From Noviherbaspirillum galbum (GTDB lineage Bacteria > Pseudomonadota > Gammaproteobacteria > Burkholderiales > Burkholderiaceae_D): a DNA stretch of 64,000 nucleotides. Below the pieces are notes generated by a model. That model did not search any database and had not been told where the DNA came from. It saw only the letters and a list, made by a program, of their open reading frames with translations. How positions within the stretch are numbered: position 1 is the first letter of the stretch; the number at the start of each line of letters is the position of its first letter. This document shows positions 41,891 through 50,528 of the stretch, in pieces. The position numbers and the translations under genes were made by a program. The stretch is taken from assembly GCF_010974945.1 (NCBI RefSeq), contig NZ_JAAIVB010000044.1, positions 18,794 through 82,793 of the forward strand, given 5' to 3'.

Positions 41891-42559
41891 ATGAAACCAA
41901 CCATGCACCAACGCAACCGGCTCGTTCATTCCCATCCACGGCTGATGAGCGCCTTGCTGTTCGGCACGCTCATCGGCGTCGCCATTCCCCTGCACTTGAG
42001 CCTCGCGGCGAAAGCGCTCATCGGCTGGAATGTCGCGGTATGGACCTACCTCGTCCTCGTGGCTTGGCTGATGATGCGCGGAAACAACCAGAGCATGCTG
42101 AAGCTGGCGCGCCAGGAGGACAGCAACGCCATCTTCGTGCTGGTCGTCATGTCGCTCGGCGCGGTGCTCAGCCTGGTGGCGATCGTGATAGAACTGGCGT
42201 CGGTAACGCAGACGGCAGGCGGCGCGCGCTTCCTGCATTATCTGCTGACCGGGACCACGGTCATGGGCTCATGGCTCCTGCTCGGCGTGATCTACACCCT
42301 GCATTACGCCCACCTGTTCTACCGGGCGCCGGCGGATCGGCGGCCGCTGCGCTTTCCGGAAGAGCTCGCCGAACCGGGATACGCCGATTTCCTGTATTTC
42401 TCCTTCACCATCGCGGTGGCGGCGCAGACCTCGGACATCAGCGTGGTTCACACTTCGATGCGCAAGGCGGTGCTGGCGCAGTCCGTGCTGTCGTTCGTGT
42501 TCAATGCGGCGATCATCGGCATGACGATCAACATCGCCGCCGGGCTGGTTGGAAATTAA
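41891..42559 (+). CDS. DUF1345 membrane protein
   Basis: 222 residues with about five membrane segments. DUF1345 hallmarks: IGWNVAVWTYLVLVAWLM, the H/Y-rich HYLLTGTTVMGSWLLLGVIYTLHYAHLFYR, YADFLYFSFTIAVAAQTSD and the C-terminal VLSFVFNAAIIGMTINIAAGL. Function is unknown. It overlaps cobA tail to tail by four bases. A later Met in the same frame (41903) is an alternative start. Confidence 0.88.
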   Translation: MKPTMHQRNRLVHSHPRLMSALLFGTLIGVAIPLHLSLAAKALIGWNVAVWTYLVLVAWLMMRGNNQSMLKLARQEDSNAIFVLVVMSLGAVLSLVAIVIELASVTQTAGGARFLHYLLTGTTVMGSWLLLGVIYTLHYAHLFYRAPADRRPLRFPEELAEPGYADFLYFSFTIAVAAQTSDISVVHTSMRKAVLAQSVLSFVFNAAIIGMTINIAAGLVGN

Positions 42560-43266
42560 GGCTGCCGCGCGGCGAAGGCCTCGCCGAACATCACCAGTAC
42601 CGGTCCGCTGCAGCCGGCCAGACCCTGCTCGAGCTGGCCGAGCGTGAGGCGCATGTCGCGTTCGTTTTCCCGGCTGCAGTTTTCCACCACGACCACCGGC
42701 AGGTCGGGCGAGCGGCCTTGCGCCAGCAGTTGCCGGGCGGTGGCGATGGCTTCCTTGCCGCCCATGTACTGGATCAGGGTGTCGCAATCGGGGAGGGTGG
42801 CTTGCTCGGGGTGGCCCGGGGCGGTGCTGGAGGTGAAGAAGGCGACGCTGCGGGCGATGCCGCGCTTGGTCAGCGGCAGCTTGGTGGACGCGGCGGCGGC
42901 CATCGCGGCGGTGATGCCCGGAACGATGTCGTAGGCGATGCCCGCCGCTTCGAGCGCGCGCAATTCCTCGTCGGCGCGGCCGAACATCATCGGGTCGCCG
43001 CCCTTGAGGCGCACCACCAGCTCGTACTGCCGGGCGCATTCGACGAGGCGGCGGTTGATCTCGGCTTGCGCGGTGGAGCGCTGGCCGGAACGCTTGCCGA
43101 CGGAAATCTTCACCGCCTGCGGACACAGGTCCAGCATCTCGGGCGTGACGAGGGCGTCGTAGAGCACCGCGTCGGCCCGCGCGAGGATGCGCGCGCCGCG
43201 CACGGTGATGAGGTCGGCGGCGCCGGGCCCGGCGCCGATCAGGTAGACGGTGGGGGAGGGGGGCAT
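42556..43266 (-). CDS. cobA: Uroporphyrinogen-III C-methyltransferase
   Basis: 236 residues, SUMT family. It methylates uroporphyrinogen III twice with SAM to precorrin-2, the branch point to siroheme and cobalamin. Seen: VYLIGAGPGAADLITVRGA, VRLKGGDPMMFGRADEE (SAM/substrate loop), and IVPGITAAMAAAA. Stand-alone methyltransferase without the CysG dehydrogenase/ferrochelatase part. It follows the cysD-cysN genes on the same strand, so siroheme supply for CysI is the likely main role. Confidence 0.95.
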   Translation of the reverse strand: MPPSPTVYLIGAGPGAADLITVRGARILARADAVLYDALVTPEMLDLCPQAVKISVGKRSGQRSTAQAEINRRLVECARQYELVVRLKGGDPMMFGRADEELRALEAAGIAYDIVPGITAAMAAAASTKLPLTKRGIARSVAFFTSSTAPGHPEQATLPDCDTLIQYMGGKEAIATARQLLAQGRSPDLPVVVVENCSRENERDMRLTLGQLEQGLAGCSGPVLVMFGEAFAARQP

Positions 43267-43295
43267 CGGGTGACTTCGCGGTTTCGCGCTTCATG

Positions 43296-43320
43296 CTCCC
43301 TCCCCTTCAAGGGGAGGGAG
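43296..43320. repeat. REP-like palindrome, family A
   Basis: CTCCCTCCCCTT-C-AAGGGGAGGGAG, the same 25-base unit as at 23233-23257 in opposite orientation, fills part of the 97-base gap between cysN and cobA. A degenerate relative lies at about 40420-40442. Confidence 0.8.
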
Positions 43321-43363
43321 CTAAATAACGCGCCATTGAAGTGGAGGAGGTGTTGCTACCGAC

Positions 43364-44686
43364 TTAAATCCGGATCATCCCCGCCGCGACCGTCTGGTGC
43401 GTCACTTCATCGATCAGGATGAACGAACCCGTCGCGCGGATGGCGTCGTAGGCATCGGCGGCGAGCGGCTGCTGGACGTTGATCGATACCGTGGCGATGT
43501 CGTTGAGCTTGAGCGCGTCCGCCGGGCGGCGTTCCTGGGTGTTGATGTCGAGCAGGGTGTCGACCTTCGTGACCTTGGCCGCGACCTGCTTGGTGGTGTG
43601 CTTGAGCCAGTAGCGGCGGCGCATGTCCAGCGGTTCCTCGGACAGCCAGCAGACGTCAGCGTTGACCGTCTTCAACTGGGTGGCGGGACGGTCGGCGGCG
43701 GCCATCATGTCGCCGCGCGAGATGTCGAGGTACTCGTCGAGCAGGACGGTAATCGACTGGCCTGCGGTGGCGACGTCGAGAGAGCCGTCGAGGGTAACGA
43801 TGTCCTTGACGGTGCCGGTCTGGCCGCTGGGCTGCACCACCAGCTTGTCACCCTTGCGCACCTTGCCCGATTCCACGCGGCCCATGTAGCCGCGGAAATC
43901 GTTGGCTTCATGGCCGTTGTGGCGGGCCACCAGCTGCACCGGGAAGCGCAGCGGCTCGTCGTGGGCGTCGTCGTAGACCGACAGCGACTCCAGCAGGCTG
44001 ATCAGGGTCGGGCCCTGGTACCAGGGCATCTTGTCGCCGGCGGTCACCACGTTGTCGCCCACCAGGGCCGACATCGGGATGGCGTGCACGTCGGCCAGGC
44101 CAAGCTGCTTCGCGAAGTCGTTGTAGGCGCCGACGATGCGGTCGTACACCGTCTTGTCGTAGTCCACCAGGTCCATCTTGTTGACCGCGACGATCACGTG
44201 CTCGATGCGCAGCAGGCGGGCGATGGTGGAGTGGCGCTTGGTCTGGGTGAGGAGTTCCACGCTGCCGTCGTCGTTCAGCTTCACCTTGGACACGTCGACC
44301 AGGATGATGACGGCGTCCGCGGTGGAGGCGCCGGTCACCATGTTGCGCGTGTATTGCTCATGGCCCGGGGTGTCGGCGATGATGAACTTGCGCTTGGGCG
44401 TGGCGAAGTAGCGGTAGGCCACGTCGATGGTGATGCCTTGCTCGCGCTCGGCTTCGAGCCCGTCGGTCAGCAGCGAGAGGTCGACGGTGTCGCCGACGGT
44501 GCGCTTGTGCTTGGCGCGCGAGATGGCGTCGAGCTGGTCGGCGAAGATGCCCTTGCTGTCGAACAGCAGGCGGCCGATCAGCGTGCTCTTGCCGTCGTCC
44601 ACCGAACCGGCGGTGATGAAGCGCAGCAGGCCGCGCTCGGTCTTGCCGGCGGTATGGTTCAAACCTTGATCTGCCACGGCGTTCAT
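43364..44686 (-). CDS. cysN: Sulfate adenylyltransferase subunit 1 CysN
   Basis: 440 residues, EF-Tu-like GTPase of ATP sulfurylase. G1 GSVDDGKSTLIGRLL, G3 DTPGHEQYTRNM, G4 NKMD are visible. It lacks the C-terminal APS kinase domain of CysNC fusions, which fits the APS-reductase (CysH) route here, where PAPS is not needed. Its ATG overlaps the cysD stop (TGATG), suggesting translational coupling. Confidence 0.96.
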   Translation of the reverse strand: MNAVADQGLNHTAGKTERGLLRFITAGSVDDGKSTLIGRLLFDSKGIFADQLDAISRAKHKRTVGDTVDLSLLTDGLEAEREQGITIDVAYRYFATPKRKFIIADTPGHEQYTRNMVTGASTADAVIILVDVSKVKLNDDGSVELLTQTKRHSTIARLLRIEHVIVAVNKMDLVDYDKTVYDRIVGAYNDFAKQLGLADVHAIPMSALVGDNVVTAGDKMPWYQGPTLISLLESLSVYDDAHDEPLRFPVQLVARHNGHEANDFRGYMGRVESGKVRKGDKLVVQPSGQTGTVKDIVTLDGSLDVATAGQSITVLLDEYLDISRGDMMAAADRPATQLKTVNADVCWLSEEPLDMRRRYWLKHTTKQVAAKVTKVDTLLDINTQERRPADALKLNDIATVSINVQQPLAADAYDAIRATGSFILIDEVTHQTVAAGMIRI

Positions 44687-45633
44687 CAGAAATATCCTTC
44701 CTTCTTGCGTTTTTCCATCGATGCTTCGGATGTCTGGTCATCCATGCGGGTTGCGCCGCGCTCGGTAATCTGGGTGACGGCGGTTTCGGCGATGATCGCG
44801 TCCACGTCGGCCGCGTCGGAGGCCACCGGGCAGGTGCAGGAGATGTCGCCCACGGTGCGGAAGCGCACGACGCGGGTTTCGACGGTCTCGCCTTCGCGGG
44901 CCGGGGTCAGGCCGGTCAGCGGCACCAGCAGGCCGTTGCGCGGGATCACCTGGCGCTCGTGGGCGAAATAGATCGGCGGCAGGGCCAGCTTTTCGCGGGC
45001 GATGTATTGCCACACATCGAGTTCGGTCCAGTTCGAGATGGGGAACACGCGCATGTTCTCGCCCGGGTGGACGCGGGTGTTGTACAGATCCCAGAGTTCG
45101 GGGCGCTGGGCCTTGGGATTCCACTGGCCGAATTCGTCGCGGAAGGAAAAGATGCGCTCCTTGGCGCGGGCCTTTTCCTCGTCGCGGCGTGCGCCGCCGA
45201 TGCAGGCGTCGAACTTGAATTCATCGATGGTTTCCAGCAGGGTCACGGCCTGCGCGGCGTTGCGGGAATCGGTCTGCGGATTGCGCAGGCGCACGGTGCC
45301 GCGCTTGATCGAGTCTTCGACGGAGCGCACCACGAGGCGCTCGCCGAGTTCGGCGGCGCGGCGGTCGCGGAATTCGATCACCTCGGGGAAGTTATGGCCG
45401 GTGTCGATGTGCACCAGCGGGAACGGGAACTTGCCCGGTCGGAACGCCTTCTCGGCGATGCGCAGCAGCACCACCGAATCCTTGCCGCCGGAGAACAGCA
45501 GGGCGGGGTTGGTACACTCCGCCGCGACCTCGCGCATGATGTGGATGGCTTCCGACTCCAGCCAGTCGAGGTGGCGGTTGGAGGCGGCGTCGAGGAAGAG
45601 ATGTTCGACTTCGGGGGCGACTGCGGTATTCAT
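44686..45633 (-). CDS. cysD: Sulfate adenylyltransferase subunit 2 CysD
   Basis: 315 residues, PP-loop ATPase subunit that forms APS from sulfate and ATP. Motif LLFSGGKDSVVLLRIAEKAF, then VHIDTGHNFPEVIEFRDR, and the conserved C-terminal MEKRKKEGYF. The open frame extends upstream through cysH; MNTAVAPEVEHLFLD at 45633 is taken as the start. Eight bases after cysH. Confidence 0.96.
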   Translation of the reverse strand: MNTAVAPEVEHLFLDAASNRHLDWLESEAIHIMREVAAECTNPALLFSGGKDSVVLLRIAEKAFRPGKFPFPLVHIDTGHNFPEVIEFRDRRAAELGERLVVRSVEDSIKRGTVRLRNPQTDSRNAAQAVTLLETIDEFKFDACIGGARRDEEKARAKERIFSFRDEFGQWNPKAQRPELWDLYNTRVHPGENMRVFPISNWTELDVWQYIAREKLALPPIYFAHERQVIPRNGLLVPLTGLTPAREGETVETRVVRFRTVGDISCTCPVASDAADVDAIIAETAVTQITERGATRMDDQTSEASMEKRKKEGYF

Positions 45634-45640
45634 TGTTTTC

Positions 45641-46357
45641 TCACGCAACGGATTTGATTCTGACGAGCTTGCCATCGACGACGTGCAGGCCGCACTCCTT
45701 GGATTCGGGGTTTTCCCACCACCAGCGTCCGGCGCGCACATCCTCGCCCGGCTGGATGGCGCGGGTGCAGGGTTCGCAGCCGATCGACGGATATCCCTTA
45801 TCGTGCAGCGGGTTGTAGGGCACGCCGTTGCTGCGGATGTAGTTCCAGACGTCCGCTTCCGACCAGTCGGCCAGCGGATTGAACTTCTCCAGGCCGTGGC
45901 CGGCGTCGTGTTCCTGCACCGCGAGTTCAGAGCGGGTGGTCGACTGGGCGCGGCGCTGGCCGGTGATCCAGGCCTTCTTTCCATCGAGGGCGCGCTTGAG
46001 CGGCTCGACCTTGCGGATGCGGCAGCATTCCTTACGCATGTCCACGCTGTCGTAGAAGGCGTTCAGGCCGTTCTGCTTGACGTAGGCGTCGACCGCGGCG
46101 GCTTCCGGCTTGAACAGCTGGACCTCGTAGTCATAGGTGGCCTTGATGCTGTCGAGCACGCCCAGGGTTTCCTTGTGCAGGCGGCCGGTTTCGAGCGAGA
46201 AGATGCCGATCGGCAGGCGCGCGCGCAGGATCAAGTCGGTCAGGACCATGTCTTCCGCGGCCAGGCTGGAAGCCAGCACCGCGGGCGAAAATGCGTCGGT
46301 GATGTGCTGCAGCGTCGCCCGCGTTTCCGCGACCAGGGTGTCGTAGTCCTTGCTCAT
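45641..46357 (-). CDS. cysH: Adenylyl-sulfate (APS) reductase, Fe-S type CysH
   Basis: 238 residues. Reduces APS to sulfite with thioredoxin. The double cysteine pairs KECCRIRK (about 110) and CEPC (about 196) are the [4Fe-4S] ligands that mark APS reductases; PAPS-specific enzymes lack them. Also present: ETGRLHKET, the C-terminal catalytic Cys in SKECGLHV. This explains the absence of APS kinase in the operon. Overlaps DUF934 by four bases. Confidence 0.95.
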   Translation of the reverse strand: MSKDYDTLVAETRATLQHITDAFSPAVLASSLAAEDMVLTDLILRARLPIGIFSLETGRLHKETLGVLDSIKATYDYEVQLFKPEAAAVDAYVKQNGLNAFYDSVDMRKECCRIRKVEPLKRALDGKKAWITGQRRAQSTTRSELAVQEHDAGHGLEKFNPLADWSEADVWNYIRSNGVPYNPLHDKGYPSIGCEPCTRAIQPGEDVRAGRWWWENPESKECGLHVVDGKLVRIKSVA

Positions 46358-46905
46358 GCCCCAACCTTCTCTTCTGCCTTCTCGGCGCCGGCGCCGCGCT
46401 GCACGCGGCGGAACAGCGGCGATTTCTGGTCCCAGGAGTTGGAGTACACCTCGGAGAAATCCGTCAGGCCCTTGAGCGCGACGTTAATGTCCTTGTCTTC
46501 GCGCACGGCGAAGGCGTCGAAGCCCACGCGCTGCATGTAGAACAGCTGGTCGCGCAGCACGTCGCCGATGGCCCGCAGCTCGCCGGCGTAGCCGTAGCGG
46601 CGCAGGTTGAAGGCGATGGAGTAGCCGCGGCCATCCGCGAACTTCGGGAAGTCGACCGCGATCAGCTTGAACCTGCCGAGCTCGTCCTTGAGTGCTTCCG
46701 GGCGCTCGTGGCTGGCTAACCAGACGCCGAGCTCGCCGGCGGTGAGGCGGCTGTCGAGCGCGTCGCGCCGGGCCTGCCACACCGTCAGCGGAACGATTAC
46801 CTTCCCGGCGGGGATGTCGATCGCCTCGGGATCGTCACCCTCGGCCAGGCGCAGGATTTCCCAGTCGTCGCTGACGACGGCGCGGTTCTTGATGATGTCA
46901 CGCAT
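46354..46905 (-). CDS. DUF934 protein, sulfite-reductase associated
   Basis: 183 residues, DUF934 family. Features: VIVPLTVWQARRDAL, LGVWLASHERPEALKDELGRFKLIAVDFPKFADGRGYS and LRRYGYAGELRAIGDVLRDQLFYMQRVGFDAF. The family almost always lies next to a CysI-type sulfite reductase. No biochemical role is established to my knowledge. Its start overlaps the end of cysI by eight bases and its end overlaps cysH. No cysJ flavoprotein gene is present here, so the electron route to CysI is an open question this protein might bear on. Confidence 0.9.
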   Translation of the reverse strand: MRDIIKNRAVVSDDWEILRLAEGDDPEAIDIPAGKVIVPLTVWQARRDALDSRLTAGELGVWLASHERPEALKDELGRFKLIAVDFPKFADGRGYSIAFNLRRYGYAGELRAIGDVLRDQLFYMQRVGFDAFAVREDKDINVALKGLTDFSEVYSNSWDQKSPLFRRVQRGAGAEKAEEKVGA

Positions 46906-48592
46906 ATGCGTCTTCTCCTGCCTTGTGTTCGGACTTGATCGGCGTCGCGTAGACGTATTCCTTGAAGGGCGCGACGCCGATGCGGCGCGCCGTCTCGATG
47001 AAGCGCTCGTCTTCCTGGCGCTCGCGCACATAAACCTTCAGGATGCGGTCGATCACCTCGGGCATCTGGTGCGCCGAGAAGGACGGGCCGATGATCTTGC
47101 CGATGCTCGACTGGTTGCCTTGCGCGCCGCCGATCGAGACCTGGTACCACTCGCTGCCATCCTTGTCCACGCCGAGGATGCCGATGTGGCCGACGTGGTG
47201 ATGGCCGCAGGAATTGATGCAGCCGGAGATGTTCAGCTCGATCTCGCCGATGTCATGCTGGAAGTCGAGGTTGTCGAAGCGCTCGGCGATGTCCTGCGCG
47301 ATCGGGATCGACTTGGCATTGGCCAGCGCGCAGAAGTCGCCGCCGGGGCAGCAGACGATGTCGGTCAGGAGGCCGATGTTCGGCGTGGCCAGGCCCTGCG
47401 ACTTGGCGGCATTCCAGATGGCTTCGAGGTCGGTGATCTTCACGTCGGACAGCACGAGGTTCTGCTCGTGGGTCACGCGCAGTTCGCCGAAGCTGTACTT
47501 GTCGGCGAGGTCGGCAACGAAATCCATCTGGTCGGCGGTGGCGTCGCCCGGCGGTACACCGGTCTTCTTCAGCGACAGCACGACGGCAGCATAGCCCGGC
47601 ACGCGGTGCGGCTTGACGTTGCGCTTGACCCAGTTGCCGAACGCCTTGTTGTCCGTCTTGAGTTGATCGAAGGCGGCATCGGTGGTCGGCAGGGTTTCGT
47701 AGGCCGGCGCGGTGAAGTAGGCGGCGACGCGGTCGAGTTCCTCGCGGGTGAGGGTGCTCGGGCCGTCCTTGATGTGCTGCCATTCTTCTTCCACCTGGCG
47801 TGCGAATTCTTCCACGCCCAGCGCCTTCACCAGGATCTTGATGCGGGCCTTGTAGATGTTGTCGCGGCGGCCGTACTGGTTGTATACGCGCAGGATTGCT
47901 TCGATGTAGCTCATCACGTGCTGCCACGGCAGGAAGGCGCGGATCTCGCTGCCCAGGATCGGGGTGCGGCCCATGCCGCCGCCGACCAGCACGCGGAAGC
48001 CGATCTCGCCCTGCTCGTTCTTCACGATGGACAGGCCGATGTCATGCACCAGGATGGCGGCGCGGTCTTCCTCGGCGCCGTTGATGGCGATCTTGAACTT
48101 GCGCGGCAGGTAGGCGAACTCGGGATGGAAGGTGCTCCACTGGCGCAGGATTTCGCAATAGGGGCGCGGGTCGACGAGTTCGTCCGGGGCGATGCCGGCG
48201 TATTCGTCGGACGTGATGTTGCGCACGCAGTTGCCGGACGTCTGGATGGCGTGCATCTCGACCGAGGCCAGCTTGCGCAGGATTTCCGGGGTTTCCTCGA
48301 CCTTGATCCAGTTGAACTGGATGTTCTGGCGGGTGGTGAAGTGGCCGTAGCCGCGGTCGTGCTCGCGCGCGATGTGGGCGAACATGCGCAGCTGGCGCGA
48401 CGCCAGCAGGCCGTAGGGCACGGCGATGCGCAGCATGTAGGCGTGGCGCTGGTAGTACAGGCCGTTCTGCAGGCGCAGCGGGCGGAATTCGTCTTCCGTC
48501 AGCTCGCCATTGAGGCGCCGGCGCACTTGATCGGCGTACTGGGCGACGCGTTCCTTGACGATCTGATGGTCGTATTGGTCGTAGCGATACAT
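46898..48592 (-). CDS. cysI: Sulfite reductase hemoprotein CysI
   Basis: 564 residues, siroheme/[4Fe-4S] enzyme of the nitrite/sulfite reductase family, reducing sulfite to sulfide. The cluster and siroheme-ligating cysteines are in VCCPGGDFCALANAKS and GCINSCGHHHVGH. The N-terminal part has TRQNIQFNWIKVEETPEIL and TSGNCVRNITSDEYAG. Nitrite reductase is unlikely given the cys neighbours. It lies 15 bases downstream of tauE. Confidence 0.94.
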   Translation of the reverse strand: MYRYDQYDHQIVKERVAQYADQVRRRLNGELTEDEFRPLRLQNGLYYQRHAYMLRIAVPYGLLASRQLRMFAHIAREHDRGYGHFTTRQNIQFNWIKVEETPEILRKLASVEMHAIQTSGNCVRNITSDEYAGIAPDELVDPRPYCEILRQWSTFHPEFAYLPRKFKIAINGAEEDRAAILVHDIGLSIVKNEQGEIGFRVLVGGGMGRTPILGSEIRAFLPWQHVMSYIEAILRVYNQYGRRDNIYKARIKILVKALGVEEFARQVEEEWQHIKDGPSTLTREELDRVAAYFTAPAYETLPTTDAAFDQLKTDNKAFGNWVKRNVKPHRVPGYAAVVLSLKKTGVPPGDATADQMDFVADLADKYSFGELRVTHEQNLVLSDVKITDLEAIWNAAKSQGLATPNIGLLTDIVCCPGGDFCALANAKSIPIAQDIAERFDNLDFQHDIGEIELNISGCINSCGHHHVGHIGILGVDKDGSEWYQVSIGGAQGNQSSIGKIIGPSFSAHQMPEVIDRILKVYVRERQEDERFIETARRIGVAPFKEYVYATPIKSEHKAGEDAYA

Positions 48593-48607
48593 CGTGTTAT
48601 CCCAATC

Positions 48608-49381
48608 TTAAAAAACCAATTTGGCGGCGACCGCTGTCAGCGTGGTGGCCAGCAGGCCGCGCAGTATCTTCTCGGGGACCGCGCGCGCAGCGTACGATCC
48701 GAGGGTGATGCCCGGCACCGAGCCCAGCAGAAGGGAGAAGAGCAGCTCCCAGTTGATGGAGCCCAGCCACCAGTGGCCGAAGGCGGCAATGGCGGTCAGG
48801 GGCACGGCGTAGGCAATGTCGGTCCCGGCGATTTCCGCCGGGGACAGGCGAGGATACAGCAATACGAGGATGGTTGCTCCAATGGCACCGGCGCCGATCG
48901 ACGAGATGGTGACCAGCGTGCCGAGGATGGCGCCGACCAGTACCGTGGCGAAGGCAAGCTTGCGTCCCTGCAACTGCTTTTCGGGGTGGGCGATGACCCA
49001 GGCCTGCATGCGGCTGCGGAACATCAGGGCGATGACAGTCAGCAGCACGGAACCGGCGATGGAATAGCGGATGACCTGGCCGATTTCCTTGTCCAGGGCG
49101 CCGAACTGCTTGAGCATCAGCGTGGCGACGAGGGCGGCGGGCAGGGCGCCGATGCAAAGCAGGCGCACCACGTCCCAGCGCACCGTGCCGCGCACCCGGT
49201 GCACCAGGGTGCCGGCCGCCTTGGTTGTCGAAGCGAATGCCAGGTCGGTGCCCACCGCCACGGTCGGGGACACGCCGAACAGGAGGGTTAGCAGCGGCGT
49301 CATCAGCGAGCCGCCGCCGACGCCGGTCAGGCCGACCAGCAGGCCGACTGCGAATCCGGATGCAATATAAGAAAGAGTCAT
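48608..49381 (-). CDS. TauE/SafE-family sulfite/organosulfur exporter
   Basis: 257 residues, about eight membrane segments in two repeats: GFAVGLLVGLTGVGGGSLMTPLL and, in the second half, GAGAIGATILVLLYPRLSPAEIAGTDIAYAVPLTAIA-like repeat broken here for length. The GVGGGS and G-AG motifs define the family, which carries sulfite, sulfoacetate or related anions. First gene of the minus-strand cys operon, immediately after the CysB-like sites, so it may export excess sulfite or import sulfate; direction cannot be read from sequence. Confidence 0.9.
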   Translation of the reverse strand: MTLSYIASGFAVGLLVGLTGVGGGSLMTPLLTLLFGVSPTVAVGTDLAFASTTKAAGTLVHRVRGTVRWDVVRLLCIGALPAALVATLMLKQFGALDKEIGQVIRYSIAGSVLLTVIALMFRSRMQAWVIAHPEKQLQGRKLAFATVLVGAILGTLVTISSIGAGAIGATILVLLYPRLSPAEIAGTDIAYAVPLTAIAAFGHWWLGSINWELLFSLLLGSVPGITLGSYAARAVPEKILRGLLATTLTAVAAKLVF

Positions 49382-49417
49382 GAGACCTCGCCCAAAGGAG
49401 TGTGAATCGTAATAAAC

Positions 49418-49473
49418 TTATTCCTTATTCCAAACTACTTAGTATTCATTTGCTTATATGCCGTATCGGCATA
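49418..49473. promoter_or_regulatory. CysB-type sites in the tauE-cysB divergent promoter
   Basis: Tandem TTATTCC repeats (49418-49424 and 49425-49431) resemble the core of enterobacterial CysB sites. Further on, TATGCCG-TAT-CGGCATA (49457-49473) is a perfect 7-bp inverted repeat. The 205-base gap is AT-rich and controls both the tauE-cysI-...-cysN operon and cysB. Confidence 0.55.
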
Positions 49474-49586
49474 ACCAAGAGCGGAAAACGCCTGGCGGAT
49501 GAAGACGCCTTACCAGGCCCGTCACCATGGGCTTGCCTGTGCGGCCAGCGTTGCCGCCATGACATTTCAGGGAGTGGGAACGCCTT

Positions 49587-50528
49587 ATGAACCTGCATCA
49601 ACTGCGCTTCGTGCGCGAAGCCGTGCGCCAGAATTTCAACCTGACCGAAGCCGCAGAGGCCCTGTACACCTCCCAGCCGGGGGTGTCCAAGGCGATCATC
49701 GAGCTGGAAGAGGAACTCGGCGTGGACATCTTCACGCGGCACGGCAAGCGCATCCGCGGCCTCACCGAGCCGGGCAGGGCGGTGCTGAAATCGGTCGAGC
49801 TGATCATGCAGGAGATCGACGGCCTCAAGCGCATCGGCAAGGAATTCGCCGCCCAGGACAGCGGCAGCTTCACCATTGCCACCACCCATACCCAGGCACG
49901 GTATTCCCTGCCCAAGGTCGTGCAAGCCTTTACCCAGAAATATCCCAAGGTCCGCCTCTCCCTGCTGCAGGGAAACCCGAGGCAGGTCGGCGAGATGGTC
50001 TTGCGCGACCAGGCCGACATGGCCATCGCCACCGAGGCGATCTCCCACGTCGACGGCCTGATCACCCTGCCTTGCTACCAGTGGGAACACGTGGTCGTGG
50101 TGCCGCCCGAGCATCCCTTGCTCAAGTCCAAGATGCTGACGCTGGAAGAAATTGCCGCATATCCACTCATTACCTACGACAGCGCCTTTGCCGGCCGCGC
50201 CAAGATCGACCATGCGTTTTCCATCCGCAACCTCAAGCCGGACGTGCTGCTGGAAGCCATCGACGCCGACGTCATCAAGACTTACGTGGAGCTCGGCATG
50301 GGCGTGGGCATCATCGCCGGCCTGGCCTTCGATAACGAGCGCGACAAGGGTTTGCGCGCCTTGCCTGCCGGACACCTGTTCGGCACCAACGTCTCCCGCG
50401 TCGCCCTCAAGCAGGGCGCCTACCTGCGCAGCTACGTATACAGCTTCATCGAACTGCTCAGTCCGACCCTGACCCGCAAGATGGTCGAACAGGTCATGAG
50501 CGGCGAAAAGGACAGCTACGAGCTATGA
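49587..50528 (+). CDS. cysB: LysR-type regulator CysB
   Basis: 313 residues. The winged HTH (LRFVREAVRQNFNLTEAAEALYTSQPGVSKAIIELEEELGV, given in parts: NLTEAAEALYTSQPGVSKAI) is CysB-like. The co-inducer domain has TTHTQARYSLPKV, the acetylserine/sulfate-binding loop seen in CysB. CysB activates sulfur assimilation genes when N-acetylserine signals sulfur limitation. Divergent from the cys operon. Its stop overlaps the next ATG (ATGA). Confidence 0.94.
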   Translation: MNLHQLRFVREAVRQNFNLTEAAEALYTSQPGVSKAIIELEEELGVDIFTRHGKRIRGLTEPGRAVLKSVELIMQEIDGLKRIGKEFAAQDSGSFTIATTHTQARYSLPKVVQAFTQKYPKVRLSLLQGNPRQVGEMVLRDQADMAIATEAISHVDGLITLPCYQWEHVVVVPPEHPLLKSKMLTLEEIAAYPLITYDSAFAGRAKIDHAFSIRNLKPDVLLEAIDADVIKTYVELGMGVGIIAGLAFDNERDKGLRALPAGHLFGTNVSRVALKQGAYLRSYVYSFIELLSPTLTRKMVEQVMSGEKDSYEL

